Shown here piece after piece: positions 46,551-54,419 of a stretch of 64,000 nt of DNA. Below the pieces are notes generated by a model that was not told the DNA's origin, did not search any database, and saw nothing but the letters and a program-made list of their open reading frames with translations. The translations under genes and the position numbers were made by a program. Source of the stretch: Sphingobacteriales bacterium (GTDB lineage: Bacteria; Bacteroidota; Bacteroidia; Chitinophagales; JADIYW01); the NCBI GenBank assembly GCA_016719635.1, contig JADJYT010000016.1:186001-250000 (forward strand), read 5' to 3'. Numbering within the stretch: position 1 is the stretch's first letter; every line of letters begins with the position of its first letter.

Positions 46551-47153
46551 TTACTTGTTTTTCTTCGCTTCTTTAGAATATTTGAACTGATAAAATTTAT
46601 GCATCAGCCAGGCTTCCAGCTTATTTATGGATTTTGCACCCCCCAGGTATTCTGCTTCAATAAAAGCCTTGGAGGTTTTCTCCAGAAGTTGTGCAGCCAC
46701 ATACGCTTCTTCCATATCATTACCCATACAGATGCTCTTACCATCCGGCAGGATGGAAGCAAATCGCCCGCATAGCGAATGCTCGACATCTTTCTCGGAT
46801 TTGGCAATGCGAACGGAAACACCTAACAGTTGAGCCTGGTCGTCTAAAATAGGAGGTATGTCGCGTCTTACCTTTGACGCATACTCCTGTTGTGTCAACA
46901 GGATAACCTGTATGTTTCTTCTTTTTGAGAAAATCCCGTGAAAGAAAGAATTGCTTTTATCCTCACTTATTTCCGATATTGTAAGGGACGCCAAAGAAGC
47001 GTTTTTATCGGTTAGTAAAATATCATTATTATCTAATCGAACGGCAATCTGAACGACCTCCACCTTTCCCCAGCTTTTATATCCTGCCCCCTGCTGTTCA
47101 AAATAGTTGGCTGCATTTAAGAGTATCTGTATCGCTTCTTCTTTGTTCATCAA
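46551..47153 (-). CDS. degenerate class II aldolase-like protein lacking the metal site
   Basis: A 200-residue protein that aligns by eye with the neighbouring aldolase but has lost all three metal histidines. QVILLTQQEYAS corresponds to NAVIHTHQMYAS (HTH replaced by LTQ), and SILPDGKSICMGNDMEEAY to LMSNHGVVCIGTSLENAF (His replaced by Asp). The C-terminal SKAFIEAEYLGG with INKLEAWLMHKFY is extra. It may be a regulatory or structural partner of the aldolase, or have another activity. It is 192 bases downstream of that gene. Confidence 0.65.
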   Translation of the reverse strand: MMNKEEAIQILLNAANYFEQQGAGYKSWGKVEVVQIAVRLDNNDILLTDKNASLASLTISEISEDKSNSFFHGIFSKRRNIQVILLTQQEYASKVRRDIPPILDDQAQLLGVSVRIAKSEKDVEHSLCGRFASILPDGKSICMGNDMEEAYVAAQLLEKTSKAFIEAEYLGGAKSINKLEAWLMHKFYQFKYSKEAKKNK

Positions 47154-47345
47154 TATCTAATTTTTTAAACACATAGGCACATAGTTTTTTATTTATAGCA
47201 TATTCAGACATTGCAATTCTGTTCATTCGTTCAGATACGCATAGCTGTAAGCAATGCTTACACTATGATTACTATAACAAACTACAAATTACTGCTTACC
47301 ATTTTTACTATCTTTATTACTATGTCTCTATGTGTTTTACTATTA

Positions 47346-47924
47346 TTATGCGACTTGTTTTTTTGAAGCAATGAAAAGTTCACAGGCTTTTTCCAGTGTT
47401 CGTGCCACTTCAAAGGCGTTTTCCAAAGAAGTGCCAATACACACCACGCCATGATTGGACATCAGCGCAGCATTCGATTGCCCGATAGCATTTTCGGTTT
47501 CCACCGTAATCTTTTTAGTGTTGGGCAATGCATAAGGAGCCGCTTTAATGATTTTAGCTCCCAATATCTTCTGATGCTCTTCATCCAGTACCACAACATC
47601 ATTTTGCGCCGCCGCTACAATGGATGCATACATCTGGTGGGTATGAATGACGGCATTTATATTTGGCCGTGTTTTATATACCTGACAATGCAACTTCAAC
47701 TCGGAAGATGGTTTTATACAACCCTCATACTTTAATGTATAAATATCCACCAGTACCATATCGTCGGGTGTCAGCTCATCATATTTCCTGCCGCTTGGCG
47801 TAATGACCATTTGATGGTCATTCACCCTAATGCTTACATTTCCCCATGTCCGTGCCACCAGTCCCTCTTTCAGCAATTGTTTGCCGGCATCGCATACCTG
47901 TAGTTTAATTATGTCAATATCCAT
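47346..47924 (-). CDS. class II aldolase/adducin family protein (fuculose-phosphate-aldolase-like)
   Basis: A 192-residue zinc aldolase or 4-epimerase relative. TWGNVSIRV, ITPSGRKYDEL, PSSELKLH (catalytic Glu), IHTHQMYAS (two metal His) and SNHGVVCIG (third His) are all intact. Substrates of the family are phosphorylated ketoses, split to DHAP and an aldehyde, or epimerised. It follows the sugar kinase by five bases, so it probably acts on that kinase's product. Confidence 0.88.
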   Translation of the reverse strand: MDIDIIKLQVCDAGKQLLKEGLVARTWGNVSIRVNDHQMVITPSGRKYDELTPDDMVLVDIYTLKYEGCIKPSSELKLHCQVYKTRPNINAVIHTHQMYASIVAAAQNDVVVLDEEHQKILGAKIIKAAPYALPNTKKITVETENAIGQSNAALMSNHGVVCIGTSLENAFEVARTLEKACELFIASKKQVA

Positions 47925-47929
47925 TGCTA

Positions 47930-49459
47930 TTATATTTCAAAGCGTGCGCTGTTAACACCGTCATAGGTTTTCCTCAATTGATGGAAAACCGATTTATATT
48001 TTCCAAACAGCAGATTGTAAATTTCTTTATTTTCAGTATGGGGGGTATAGTTAGCTGTTGTATGAATCAACTGCTGAATGTCACTAAAACTTTTACAGGT
48101 ACCGCTGCCCACCATGGCACACATGGCAGCACCTAATGCGCCTGCATTTTTAGGCTGGGAAGTGGTAATAATTTTCCGCTGGGTGATATCGGCGATGATC
48201 TGCATCCATGTCTTATTAAAACAGCCACCCCCGGCAATCTTTAGCTCACGAATATCAAACCCAAAATCTTTTTCAAAATTTTCAATAGTCCACCGCAGGT
48301 TATAAGCTATCCCTTCAAAATGTGCACGTGTGATGTGACCCCGGCTGTGCTGATGCGATAAATTGAAAATAGTAGCCCGCGTTGTGGTACTGCTTACCGG
48401 GCATCGCTCACCTAAAAACCAAGGCGTTAGAATCAGATACTCTGCTCCTGCGGGAGTTTGTTTGAATTCGTTCTCCATCAACTCATACAATGCTGCCGGT
48501 GGCAGGGTTGATTTTTCATGTCTGTAAAATGTAGATAACAGCCACTCTGTATTGGCTCCGGCAGATTCAGTAATTCCCAATACTAAATTCATATCGGGAT
48601 CTGCACTCTGCATGGTCATTGCCGAATTTTTAAACCCTCTGTCATTTGCTGTTGCAACACCCACCCAGGCAGAAGTACCCACGTAAATATGAGCTTCCCC
48701 CTCTTCGGTGGCAGTGGTGCCCAATGCGGCACTTTGTGTATCATCACAGCCTCCGTAAACGCTTATGCCTTCACATAAACCCATCTCCTGCGCTGCCTGT
48801 GCCGTCAGTTTTCCGGCTTCATCGATGGAGCGTATTAAATCCGGTAATTTATCCGTGCCGGCTCCTGTCAGTTTAAAAAATAACCGCTCCCAATCCTTCT
48901 TTTTTACACTAAATGAATAAGAGCAGGCACCTGACCATTCCGTCATCATCTTTCCTGTACATTTGTAACGCAGATAGCCGTTTACATCCAGAAATTTATA
49001 GGTATTGTTGAATATATCCGGACGGTTTTCTTTGAGCCAGAGCATTTTGGGAATGACATCTTTTCCCATCAGGGCGACACCGATAATAAGCTGGATTAAT
49101 TTCTTGCCGCCAAACCGGTTCATGACTCGGCGGGATTGTTTTTCGGCTCTTCCGTCCACCCACGAAATATTCCGATGCAGCACATTGCCTGAATTATCTA
49201 CCGGAATCAAACCCATAGCCTGAGTAGTAAATGCAATCCCTTTGATATCCTTCAAAGCAATCTGTGTATCAGCTATCATCTTTCGGGTAGTCTTGCAGAC
49301 CGCCTCCCAGTAATCCTGCGGGTCCTGTTCCGCCCATCCCGGACGAGGCATATACAAAGGATATTCTTCTATTGCAGAAGCAATGATAGTTCCGGCTTCA
49401 TCCACGAGAATGGATTTTACGCTGCTGGTTCCTACATCATATGCTAAAAAACAGCTCAT
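47930..49459 (-). CDS. FGGY-family carbohydrate kinase (xylulokinase-like)
   Basis: A 509-residue sugar kinase. AYDVGTSSVKSILVDE is the N-terminal phosphate loop, GWAEQDPQDYW and GGCDDTQSAALG follow, and AGGGCFNKTWMQIIADI with GALGAAMCA form the C-terminal signature. It would phosphorylate a ketose or polyol. Its ATG overlaps the stop of the aminotransferase gene (TAATG), showing tight coupling, and the aldolase follows directly. Confidence 0.9.
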   Translation of the reverse strand: MSCFLAYDVGTSSVKSILVDEAGTIIASAIEEYPLYMPRPGWAEQDPQDYWEAVCKTTRKMIADTQIALKDIKGIAFTTQAMGLIPVDNSGNVLHRNISWVDGRAEKQSRRVMNRFGGKKLIQLIIGVALMGKDVIPKMLWLKENRPDIFNNTYKFLDVNGYLRYKCTGKMMTEWSGACSYSFSVKKKDWERLFFKLTGAGTDKLPDLIRSIDEAGKLTAQAAQEMGLCEGISVYGGCDDTQSAALGTTATEEGEAHIYVGTSAWVGVATANDRGFKNSAMTMQSADPDMNLVLGITESAGANTEWLLSTFYRHEKSTLPPAALYELMENEFKQTPAGAEYLILTPWFLGERCPVSSTTTRATIFNLSHQHSRGHITRAHFEGIAYNLRWTIENFEKDFGFDIRELKIAGGGCFNKTWMQIIADITQRKIITTSQPKNAGALGAAMCAMVGSGTCKSFSDIQQLIHTTANYTPHTENKEIYNLLFGKYKSVFHQLRKTYDGVNSARFEI

Positions 49460-50910
49460 TATTTCTGTACATTTTTAAACACCCTTTCAAACCGATTCAG
49501 CGCCTCGTCAATTACCTCATCCGTATCTGCCAGGCTCATATAAAGCCGGCTGCCGGCCAATGTAACAATACCTTCCGCCATATAGGCAGCTCCATATTCT
49601 TCCATCAGTTTTTTTCTGAGATCAATCTCTTGCAGCACCTGTATTATTTTCAGGTATTTGATCTTCACATACAATGTGCCGGCAGTTTCCAGGTGTACGA
49701 TAGCACCCTGGTTGAACGCAACAAACGGCAAACCGTATTTATCAATAAGGGCATTTAATCCCTTGGTCAACCGATCACCTGCTCTTCCTGCTTTTTCACA
49801 GGCGTTGGTACGTTCGATTTCCATTAAGGTATGATAACCGGCGCAGCAGCTTAAGGGATTTCCGGCAAGCGTACCGCCCACCTTTACTTTTTTACCCCCT
49901 TCCAGCCCGGCCGCCAGCCCCTGCATATATTTTGCCTTGCCGCCAATACCGCCTGCGGAAGGATAACCACCCGCTACCACCTTTCCAAAAATAGTCAAAT
50001 CCGGCATGACATTCAAATATCCCTGAGCACCGCTTAATCCTATTCGGAAGGCGGTAACAACTTCATCAAAAATCAACAACGCACCATACTTGTCGCAAAG
50101 AGCACGCACCTGGCTGCAATATTCCTTATACAAAGGATATGTGCCGCTTTCCGGACCCATCGGCTCCAGTATCACCGCAGCCGTTCCGCCTCTGAGCTGA
50201 TTGATTCTCATTGTCCACTCCAATGCCTTAATATTATTCGGGGGGACAGATTGTGTGTGCCAGGAACTGGCAAACGGAATTCCTTTCGCATCAAAAATAA
50301 AAGTGCCGGGTATGCGAAGACTATACACCATCTGGTCGCTCCAGCCATGATAGGCGCCGCCCATCTTAATCACCTTCTTTTTACCGGTTACAAGACGCGC
50401 AAGACGCAAGGCGCCCATAACGGCTTCCGTACCGCTGCCCAGCATCCTGAACATCTCTACGGATGGCATATGTTTACAGATAACCTCTGCCAGTTTTAAT
50501 TCATATTCATGAAACAATCCTGTAGAGGGGCCGCACTCATTGATCAATTCTATCGATTTCTGTTTAACCAATTCGTAATTGCTGCCCAAAACCGTAGGTC
50601 CGCCGGCTTGTAAAAAATCGATGTATTTGTTTCCGTCCACATCATACAGGTAAGCTCCTTCTGCTTTGGCAAAAGCAATGGGAAACGGATAATTAAAGGC
50701 AAGATTATGTTGTACGCCACCGGGAATATATTTCTTAGCCTCATCAATCATTTTTTTAGAGGACGTACATTTAGTTTGGAAATAATTCAGATACTCCTGC
50801 ATGGCCTGTGGTTGGATCTGCTGCAATGGCAGGGCAACCAATTTATTCAGTTTCTCATAAATCGGTTTGATATCATGGTATTTGCTTATTGAAAATCCGG
50901 TAGAAGACAT
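49459..50910 (-). CDS. class III aminotransferase (glutamate-1-semialdehyde-aminomutase-like)
   Basis: A 483-residue PLP enzyme. GGAYHGWSDQM, VILEPMG, LLIFDEVVTAFRIG and the PLP lysine in TIFGKVVAGGYPSAG are of the GSA-aminotransferase subgroup. An N-terminal extension of about 55 residues precedes the usual start of the fold. Its position as first gene of a kinase-aldolase operon argues against a role in heme synthesis and for transamination of a sugar- or polyol-derived substrate. Confidence 0.88.
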   Translation of the reverse strand: MSSTGFSISKYHDIKPIYEKLNKLVALPLQQIQPQAMQEYLNYFQTKCTSSKKMIDEAKKYIPGGVQHNLAFNYPFPIAFAKAEGAYLYDVDGNKYIDFLQAGGPTVLGSNYELVKQKSIELINECGPSTGLFHEYELKLAEVICKHMPSVEMFRMLGSGTEAVMGALRLARLVTGKKKVIKMGGAYHGWSDQMVYSLRIPGTFIFDAKGIPFASSWHTQSVPPNNIKALEWTMRINQLRGGTAAVILEPMGPESGTYPLYKEYCSQVRALCDKYGALLIFDEVVTAFRIGLSGAQGYLNVMPDLTIFGKVVAGGYPSAGGIGGKAKYMQGLAAGLEGGKKVKVGGTLAGNPLSCCAGYHTLMEIERTNACEKAGRAGDRLTKGLNALIDKYGLPFVAFNQGAIVHLETAGTLYVKIKYLKIIQVLQEIDLRKKLMEEYGAAYMAEGIVTLAGSRLYMSLADTDEVIDEALNRFERVFKNVQK

Positions 50911-51028
50911 CTATTTATTTTTTATCTTTAGAAAGTAATTTGATTGCAAGATAGTGTGAACGACACCTTTGCCAAACAAAGTTGAGACAATAACAGATAG
51001 TATTGTTTGATAAAAGTCAAATAAAAAA

Positions 51029-51610
51029 ATGAGTAAAAGCAACAAAAAATCATTCAGTGCCTTATTGAAGAAATATGAAGATCTTCCGGAAGACCTGGCC
51101 ATCCATATTGAGTCTCTACTGGAAACAGTTGAACTGCCCAGAAAGACAATCTTACTGAAAGCGGGAAAGGTTTGTGATTATTTGTATTTTATGGAGAGGG
51201 GAATGGCACGAAACTATTTCACGGATGAAGGCAAAGAATTGACCAATGATATTGTAATTGAGGGCGAACTGCTGGTCTCTTTTTCAAGTTTCATTTCACG
51301 GGAACCTTCCAACGAGTCAATTGAATTGATTGAAGACAGCATTCTGCACGCCATCCATTACAATGATTTGCAGGAATTATACAGAACCTACCCTATCATG
51401 GAGCGCATAGGAAGAAAGATGGCCGAGTATCATTATAATTCTCTCGCATCCAGAACCTACCGTCTAAAATTCAGCAGCTCTGCCGAACGTTATGATTATC
51501 TTTTCAAGAATAAAATAGAAATCATTCGAAGGGCTCCTATTGGAATCATTGCCTCTTACTTAGGCATGACGTTTGAGACCTTAAGTCGTATTCGGAGTAA
51601 TTACGATTAA
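51029..51610 (+). CDS. Crp/Fnr-family transcriptional regulator
   Basis: A 193-residue protein with a cyclic-nucleotide-binding-type beta-roll (about 25-115; LKAGKVCDYLYFMERGMARNYF) and a C-terminal HTH ending IASYLGMTFETLSRIRS. FNR cysteines are absent. It is transcribed away from the aminotransferase-kinase-aldolase operon with 118 bases between the two ATGs, and so may control that operon. Confidence 0.88.
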   Translation: MSKSNKKSFSALLKKYEDLPEDLAIHIESLLETVELPRKTILLKAGKVCDYLYFMERGMARNYFTDEGKELTNDIVIEGELLVSFSSFISREPSNESIELIEDSILHAIHYNDLQELYRTYPIMERIGRKMAEYHYNSLASRTYRLKFSSSAERYDYLFKNKIEIIRRAPIGIIASYLGMTFETLSRIRSNYD

Positions 51611-51634
51611 ACCTTTGCTGTTTTTCAGCGTCTA

Positions 51635-52177
51635 ATGTGTCATATGCCTTTAACTGACGAAGAAATTTTATCCCTGTTTAAGGACCCCGCCTCCAAGGAG
51701 AAGGCATTTCGTCATTTATTAGCCAACTATCAGGAAAAGCTGTACTATCACGTGCGCAGGTATGTTCATCATCATGAAGATGCGAATGACGTGCTGCAAA
51801 ATACCTTCATAAAGGTATGGGGTGGGATGGATCATTTCAGAGGGGAGTCGGGATTATATACATGGCTATACCGAATAGCCGGCAATGAGGCTATTACTTA
51901 CTTAAACAAAGCCAGGAAGCACGCAACGGCAGATATTTCGGAAACGACCGCTCACTACAGAGGAGGAACCGACACAACGGATGCTGATATATTAACGGCT
52001 AAACTGCAGAAAGCGATTGATGCCCTTCCGGATAAACAGAAACAGGTATTTATCATGCGGTACTATGATGAGATGCCTTATGAACAGATTTCCACTGTTG
52101 TGAACACTTCTGTCGGCGCCTTAAAAGCCTCTTACCACCATGCCGTAAAAAAAATTGAAGAAATGCTGACCGCCTGA
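51635..52177 (+). CDS. ECF-type RNA polymerase sigma factor
   Basis: A 180-residue sigma-70 family protein. Region 2 is seen in HHEDANDVLQNTFIKVW with YTWLYRIAGNEAI, and region 4 in LPDKQKQVFIMRYYDEMPYEQIS with VGALKASYHHAVKKI. The start may be the ATG at 51635 or the one three codons on. It heads a three-gene operon with a membrane protein and an exported Spy-like protein. Confidence 0.92.
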   Translation: MCHMPLTDEEILSLFKDPASKEKAFRHLLANYQEKLYYHVRRYVHHHEDANDVLQNTFIKVWGGMDHFRGESGLYTWLYRIAGNEAITYLNKARKHATADISETTAHYRGGTDTTDADILTAKLQKAIDALPDKQKQVFIMRYYDEMPYEQISTVVNTSVGALKASYHHAVKKIEEMLTA

Positions 52178-52212
52178 TTAAACCTTTTAAAAAATAATGA
52201 GTCAAAATTACA

Positions 52213-52839
52213 ATGAGCAACTCAACAGAAATATTGGATGAACTGAAAGCTATTTCTCCCGTTCTTTTCAAATTAAAGAAAGAGGAGCAAACTATATCCA
52301 TTCCGGCTAATTACTTTGTTAATCTGGAAAATGTCATTTTTGAGCACATTCAGGCGAGACCGGGTATCCTGTCTTCAATAAACAAACAAAAACAGGAGGT
52401 TCCGGAAAGATATTTTGATACGTTTTCAGATATACTCTTAGCTAAGATTAAAACGGAAGAATCCATCCTTCAGAAAGGAAAAATTATTCCGATCATTTCC
52501 GGGAAGAACTCCATTATACAATTATTTTCCCGTGCTGCCCTGGCGGCATCCGTTATAGGATTGGTAGTGGTATTGGGTGCCAGCCTGTTCAACAACCAAT
52601 CTATCGCTACAGATGATTGCAAAGATGGAATTGCCTGCCTGACACAGGAGGAAATTTATAATTACATGTACAAAAACAGCTATGACTTTGATGTGCATCA
52701 GGTTCAGGATATGGTAAAACCTGAAATAACCAGTAGGGAGCAAAAGACGATTGAAATCAACAAACAGGAGATTAATCAATACATTGAGCAGAATGCCGGA
52801 ACTTTTGAGCTGGAGGATGCCTCCACGGATATCTTTTAA
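52213..52839 (+). CDS. membrane protein in anti-sigma position
   Basis: A 208-residue protein with one membrane helix (about 106-126, AALAASVIGLVVVLGASLF), a cytoplasmic N-terminal half and a periplasmic C-terminal half, the topology of an anti-sigma factor. It lacks the standard zinc-finger anti-sigma motif. Two similar segments occur in the cytoplasmic part: IPANYFVNLENVIFEHI and VPERYFDTFSDILLAKI. Its place between the sigma factor and the Spy-like protein is the main hint to function. Confidence 0.65.
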   Translation: MSNSTEILDELKAISPVLFKLKKEEQTISIPANYFVNLENVIFEHIQARPGILSSINKQKQEVPERYFDTFSDILLAKIKTEESILQKGKIIPIISGKNSIIQLFSRAALAASVIGLVVVLGASLFNNQSIATDDCKDGIACLTQEEIYNYMYKNSYDFDVHQVQDMVKPEITSREQKTIEINKQEINQYIEQNAGTFELEDASTDIF

Positions 52840-52860
52840 CAACAATTAAAATTAACTATC

Positions 52861-53355
52861 ATGCAAACAATACTCAACATTTTTATTTTGATGCTTAGCG
52901 TGACTACTTCGCTTTTGGCAGAACCATTACCCCCGGAAGGACAGGGAAATGAAAAGATTGAAGCCCTGAAAATCGGGTTTATTACCAATAAGCTCAAGCT
53001 GACCCCTGAAGAATCCCAGAAGTTCTGGCCGGTTTTTAATCAGTACGAAGCGGAAAAGAAACAAATCCGTCAGTCCACCATCGGAATGGTAAAAGAACTG
53101 AAAGAAGACGGAGACTTTACCAATGCGGAAGCCGAACAGGCCATTGCCAAATATGTAGAATTTAAGGCCAAAGATCTGGACCTGATAAAAAAGTACGTCT
53201 CTGAGTTCAGAAAAATCCTGCCAGCTACGAAGGTTGCCAAGCTGATAACGGCCGAAGAACATTTCAAAAAGATGCTGATGAAACAGGCGCAACAAGGCGG
53301 GCCGAACAAACCAGGTGGACAAGGACCTAAACCATGGAAAGGGCAGGGACAATAA
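52861..53355 (+). CDS. Spy/CpxP-like 'sensor of ECF-type sigma factor'
   Basis: A 164-residue exported helical protein: signal peptide of about 20 residues (ending LLAEP), then FITNKLKLTPEESQKFWPV, typical of the group, and a long amphipathic helix region. The tail (about 140-164) is rich in Gly, Pro, Gln and Lys. Related proteins bind misfolded or metal-stressed envelope components. Third gene of the sigma operon. Confidence 0.82.
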   Translation: MQTILNIFILMLSVTTSLLAEPLPPEGQGNEKIEALKIGFITNKLKLTPEESQKFWPVFNQYEAEKKQIRQSTIGMVKELKEDGDFTNAEAEQAIAKYVEFKAKDLDLIKKYVSEFRKILPATKVAKLITAEEHFKKMLMKQAQQGGPNKPGGQGPKPWKGQGQ

Positions 53356-53462
53356 ACCAAGCATCGCATATCTTACCTGAAGAGCGGCATATATAAACTG
53401 CCGCTCTTTCTGGTTTGATTGCCGGTCAAGTTTGATTACTTTTAATACTCTAAAGAAATCTT

Positions 53463-54353
53463 ATGAAAAAGGTTATCCGGGTTGTTTCGCTTTGTCTGGT
53501 TGCATTTACCTTTACATCATCCTGCTCAAACGACTCACCGGGGCCCTCAATCATCAGTACCATTCCTTCGAATTAATTGTAAAAGAGAAAAGCATAAGCG
53601 GGAATTTTGATTCTGTTGTTTTAAATATCCGCTTATTCTCCCATTCAGACACAATATTTGCAGACAGCATCTATGACAACATAGGGCATACAAGTGTGTT
53701 GATTAACACGTCCAGATTTGCACAGAACCGCTTTGTCTATTTCGGAAAAGATGAAGATTTAAGTGAATATGATGGAGATACCGTTGCCTATCTGTGCTTT
53801 TGGATGATGACAACAGAATATGCGGCGTCAATGACAATTATGCCATAAACAGGAATAATCCGTTTCAGGTGAGCGGTCAGGTTGGCTTCACCTATGACAG
53901 CGATAACAGCATAAAGGAACTGCCGTATTATGGTTATGAAACCAATAGCGGTTATTCCCCCTATATGCTTACATCCACCGGTCAGTTTTTTTGAATGCTG
54001 GCAGAAAGGACAGCCTTGTTGTCGTCTCAGAAGGGCCATCCTGCGGTTCGTGTCCTTATTGTATCGATACCGTAATTGTAACCTTTCTAGGCACCAAGAA
54101 CTATACCAACGTATGCTCCCTGTCATTTCCTTCCATGCCCTCCGGTTACTATCCGTCTTCCAATGATTACTTACAAATGCTCTCCTTCCTTCCCTTTCCA
54201 AAGATGAATGGTAAACTGATTGATAACATCTATTATTCAACCAATCATACCAGATATAGCAATACATACACTTTTGATACAGCTGGCAGAGTAAAGACTG
54301 CCAGGATATTATTTTTCGGCTCTTCCGAAAAATTAATAGAATTTAATTATTAA
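53463..54353 (+). pseudogene. lipoprotein gene broken by three single-base frameshifts
   Basis: Starts MKKVIRVVSLCLVAFTFTSSC, a clear lipoprotein signal, but reaches a stop after about 38 codons. The remaining reading continues in three other frames that overlap end to end: FELIVKEKSISGNFDSVV to about 53800, LLDDDNRICGVNDNYAIN to 53992, and NAGRKDSLVVVSEG to the stop at 54353. Each step is a shift explained by loss of one base. The last is at a T7 run (53986-53992), where T8 restores GQFFLNAG. About 296 codons in total. No family recognised. Real decay and homopolymer sequencing error are both possible. Confidence 0.7.
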
Positions 54354-54365
54354 ACATCCCGCTTA

Positions 54366-54409
54366 AAAAGATAAAAAGCCGGACACAAGTGTCCGACTTT
54401 TTATCTTTT
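54366..54409. terminator. bidirectional rho-independent terminator
   Basis: CGGACAC-A-AGTGTCCG forms the core stem, extended by AAAAGATAAAAAG on one side and CTTTTTATCTTTT on the other with one mismatch. It gives a GC stem with a T-run on both strands, between the convergent lipoprotein pseudogene and recQ. Confidence 0.85.
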
Positions 54410-54419
54410 AATAACCTTT

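Noticed and set aside
49459..50910. Glutamate-1-semialdehyde aminomutase (hemL)
   Set aside because: Family resemblance is real, but coupling to a sugar kinase and aldolase and the N-terminal extension argue against heme synthesis.
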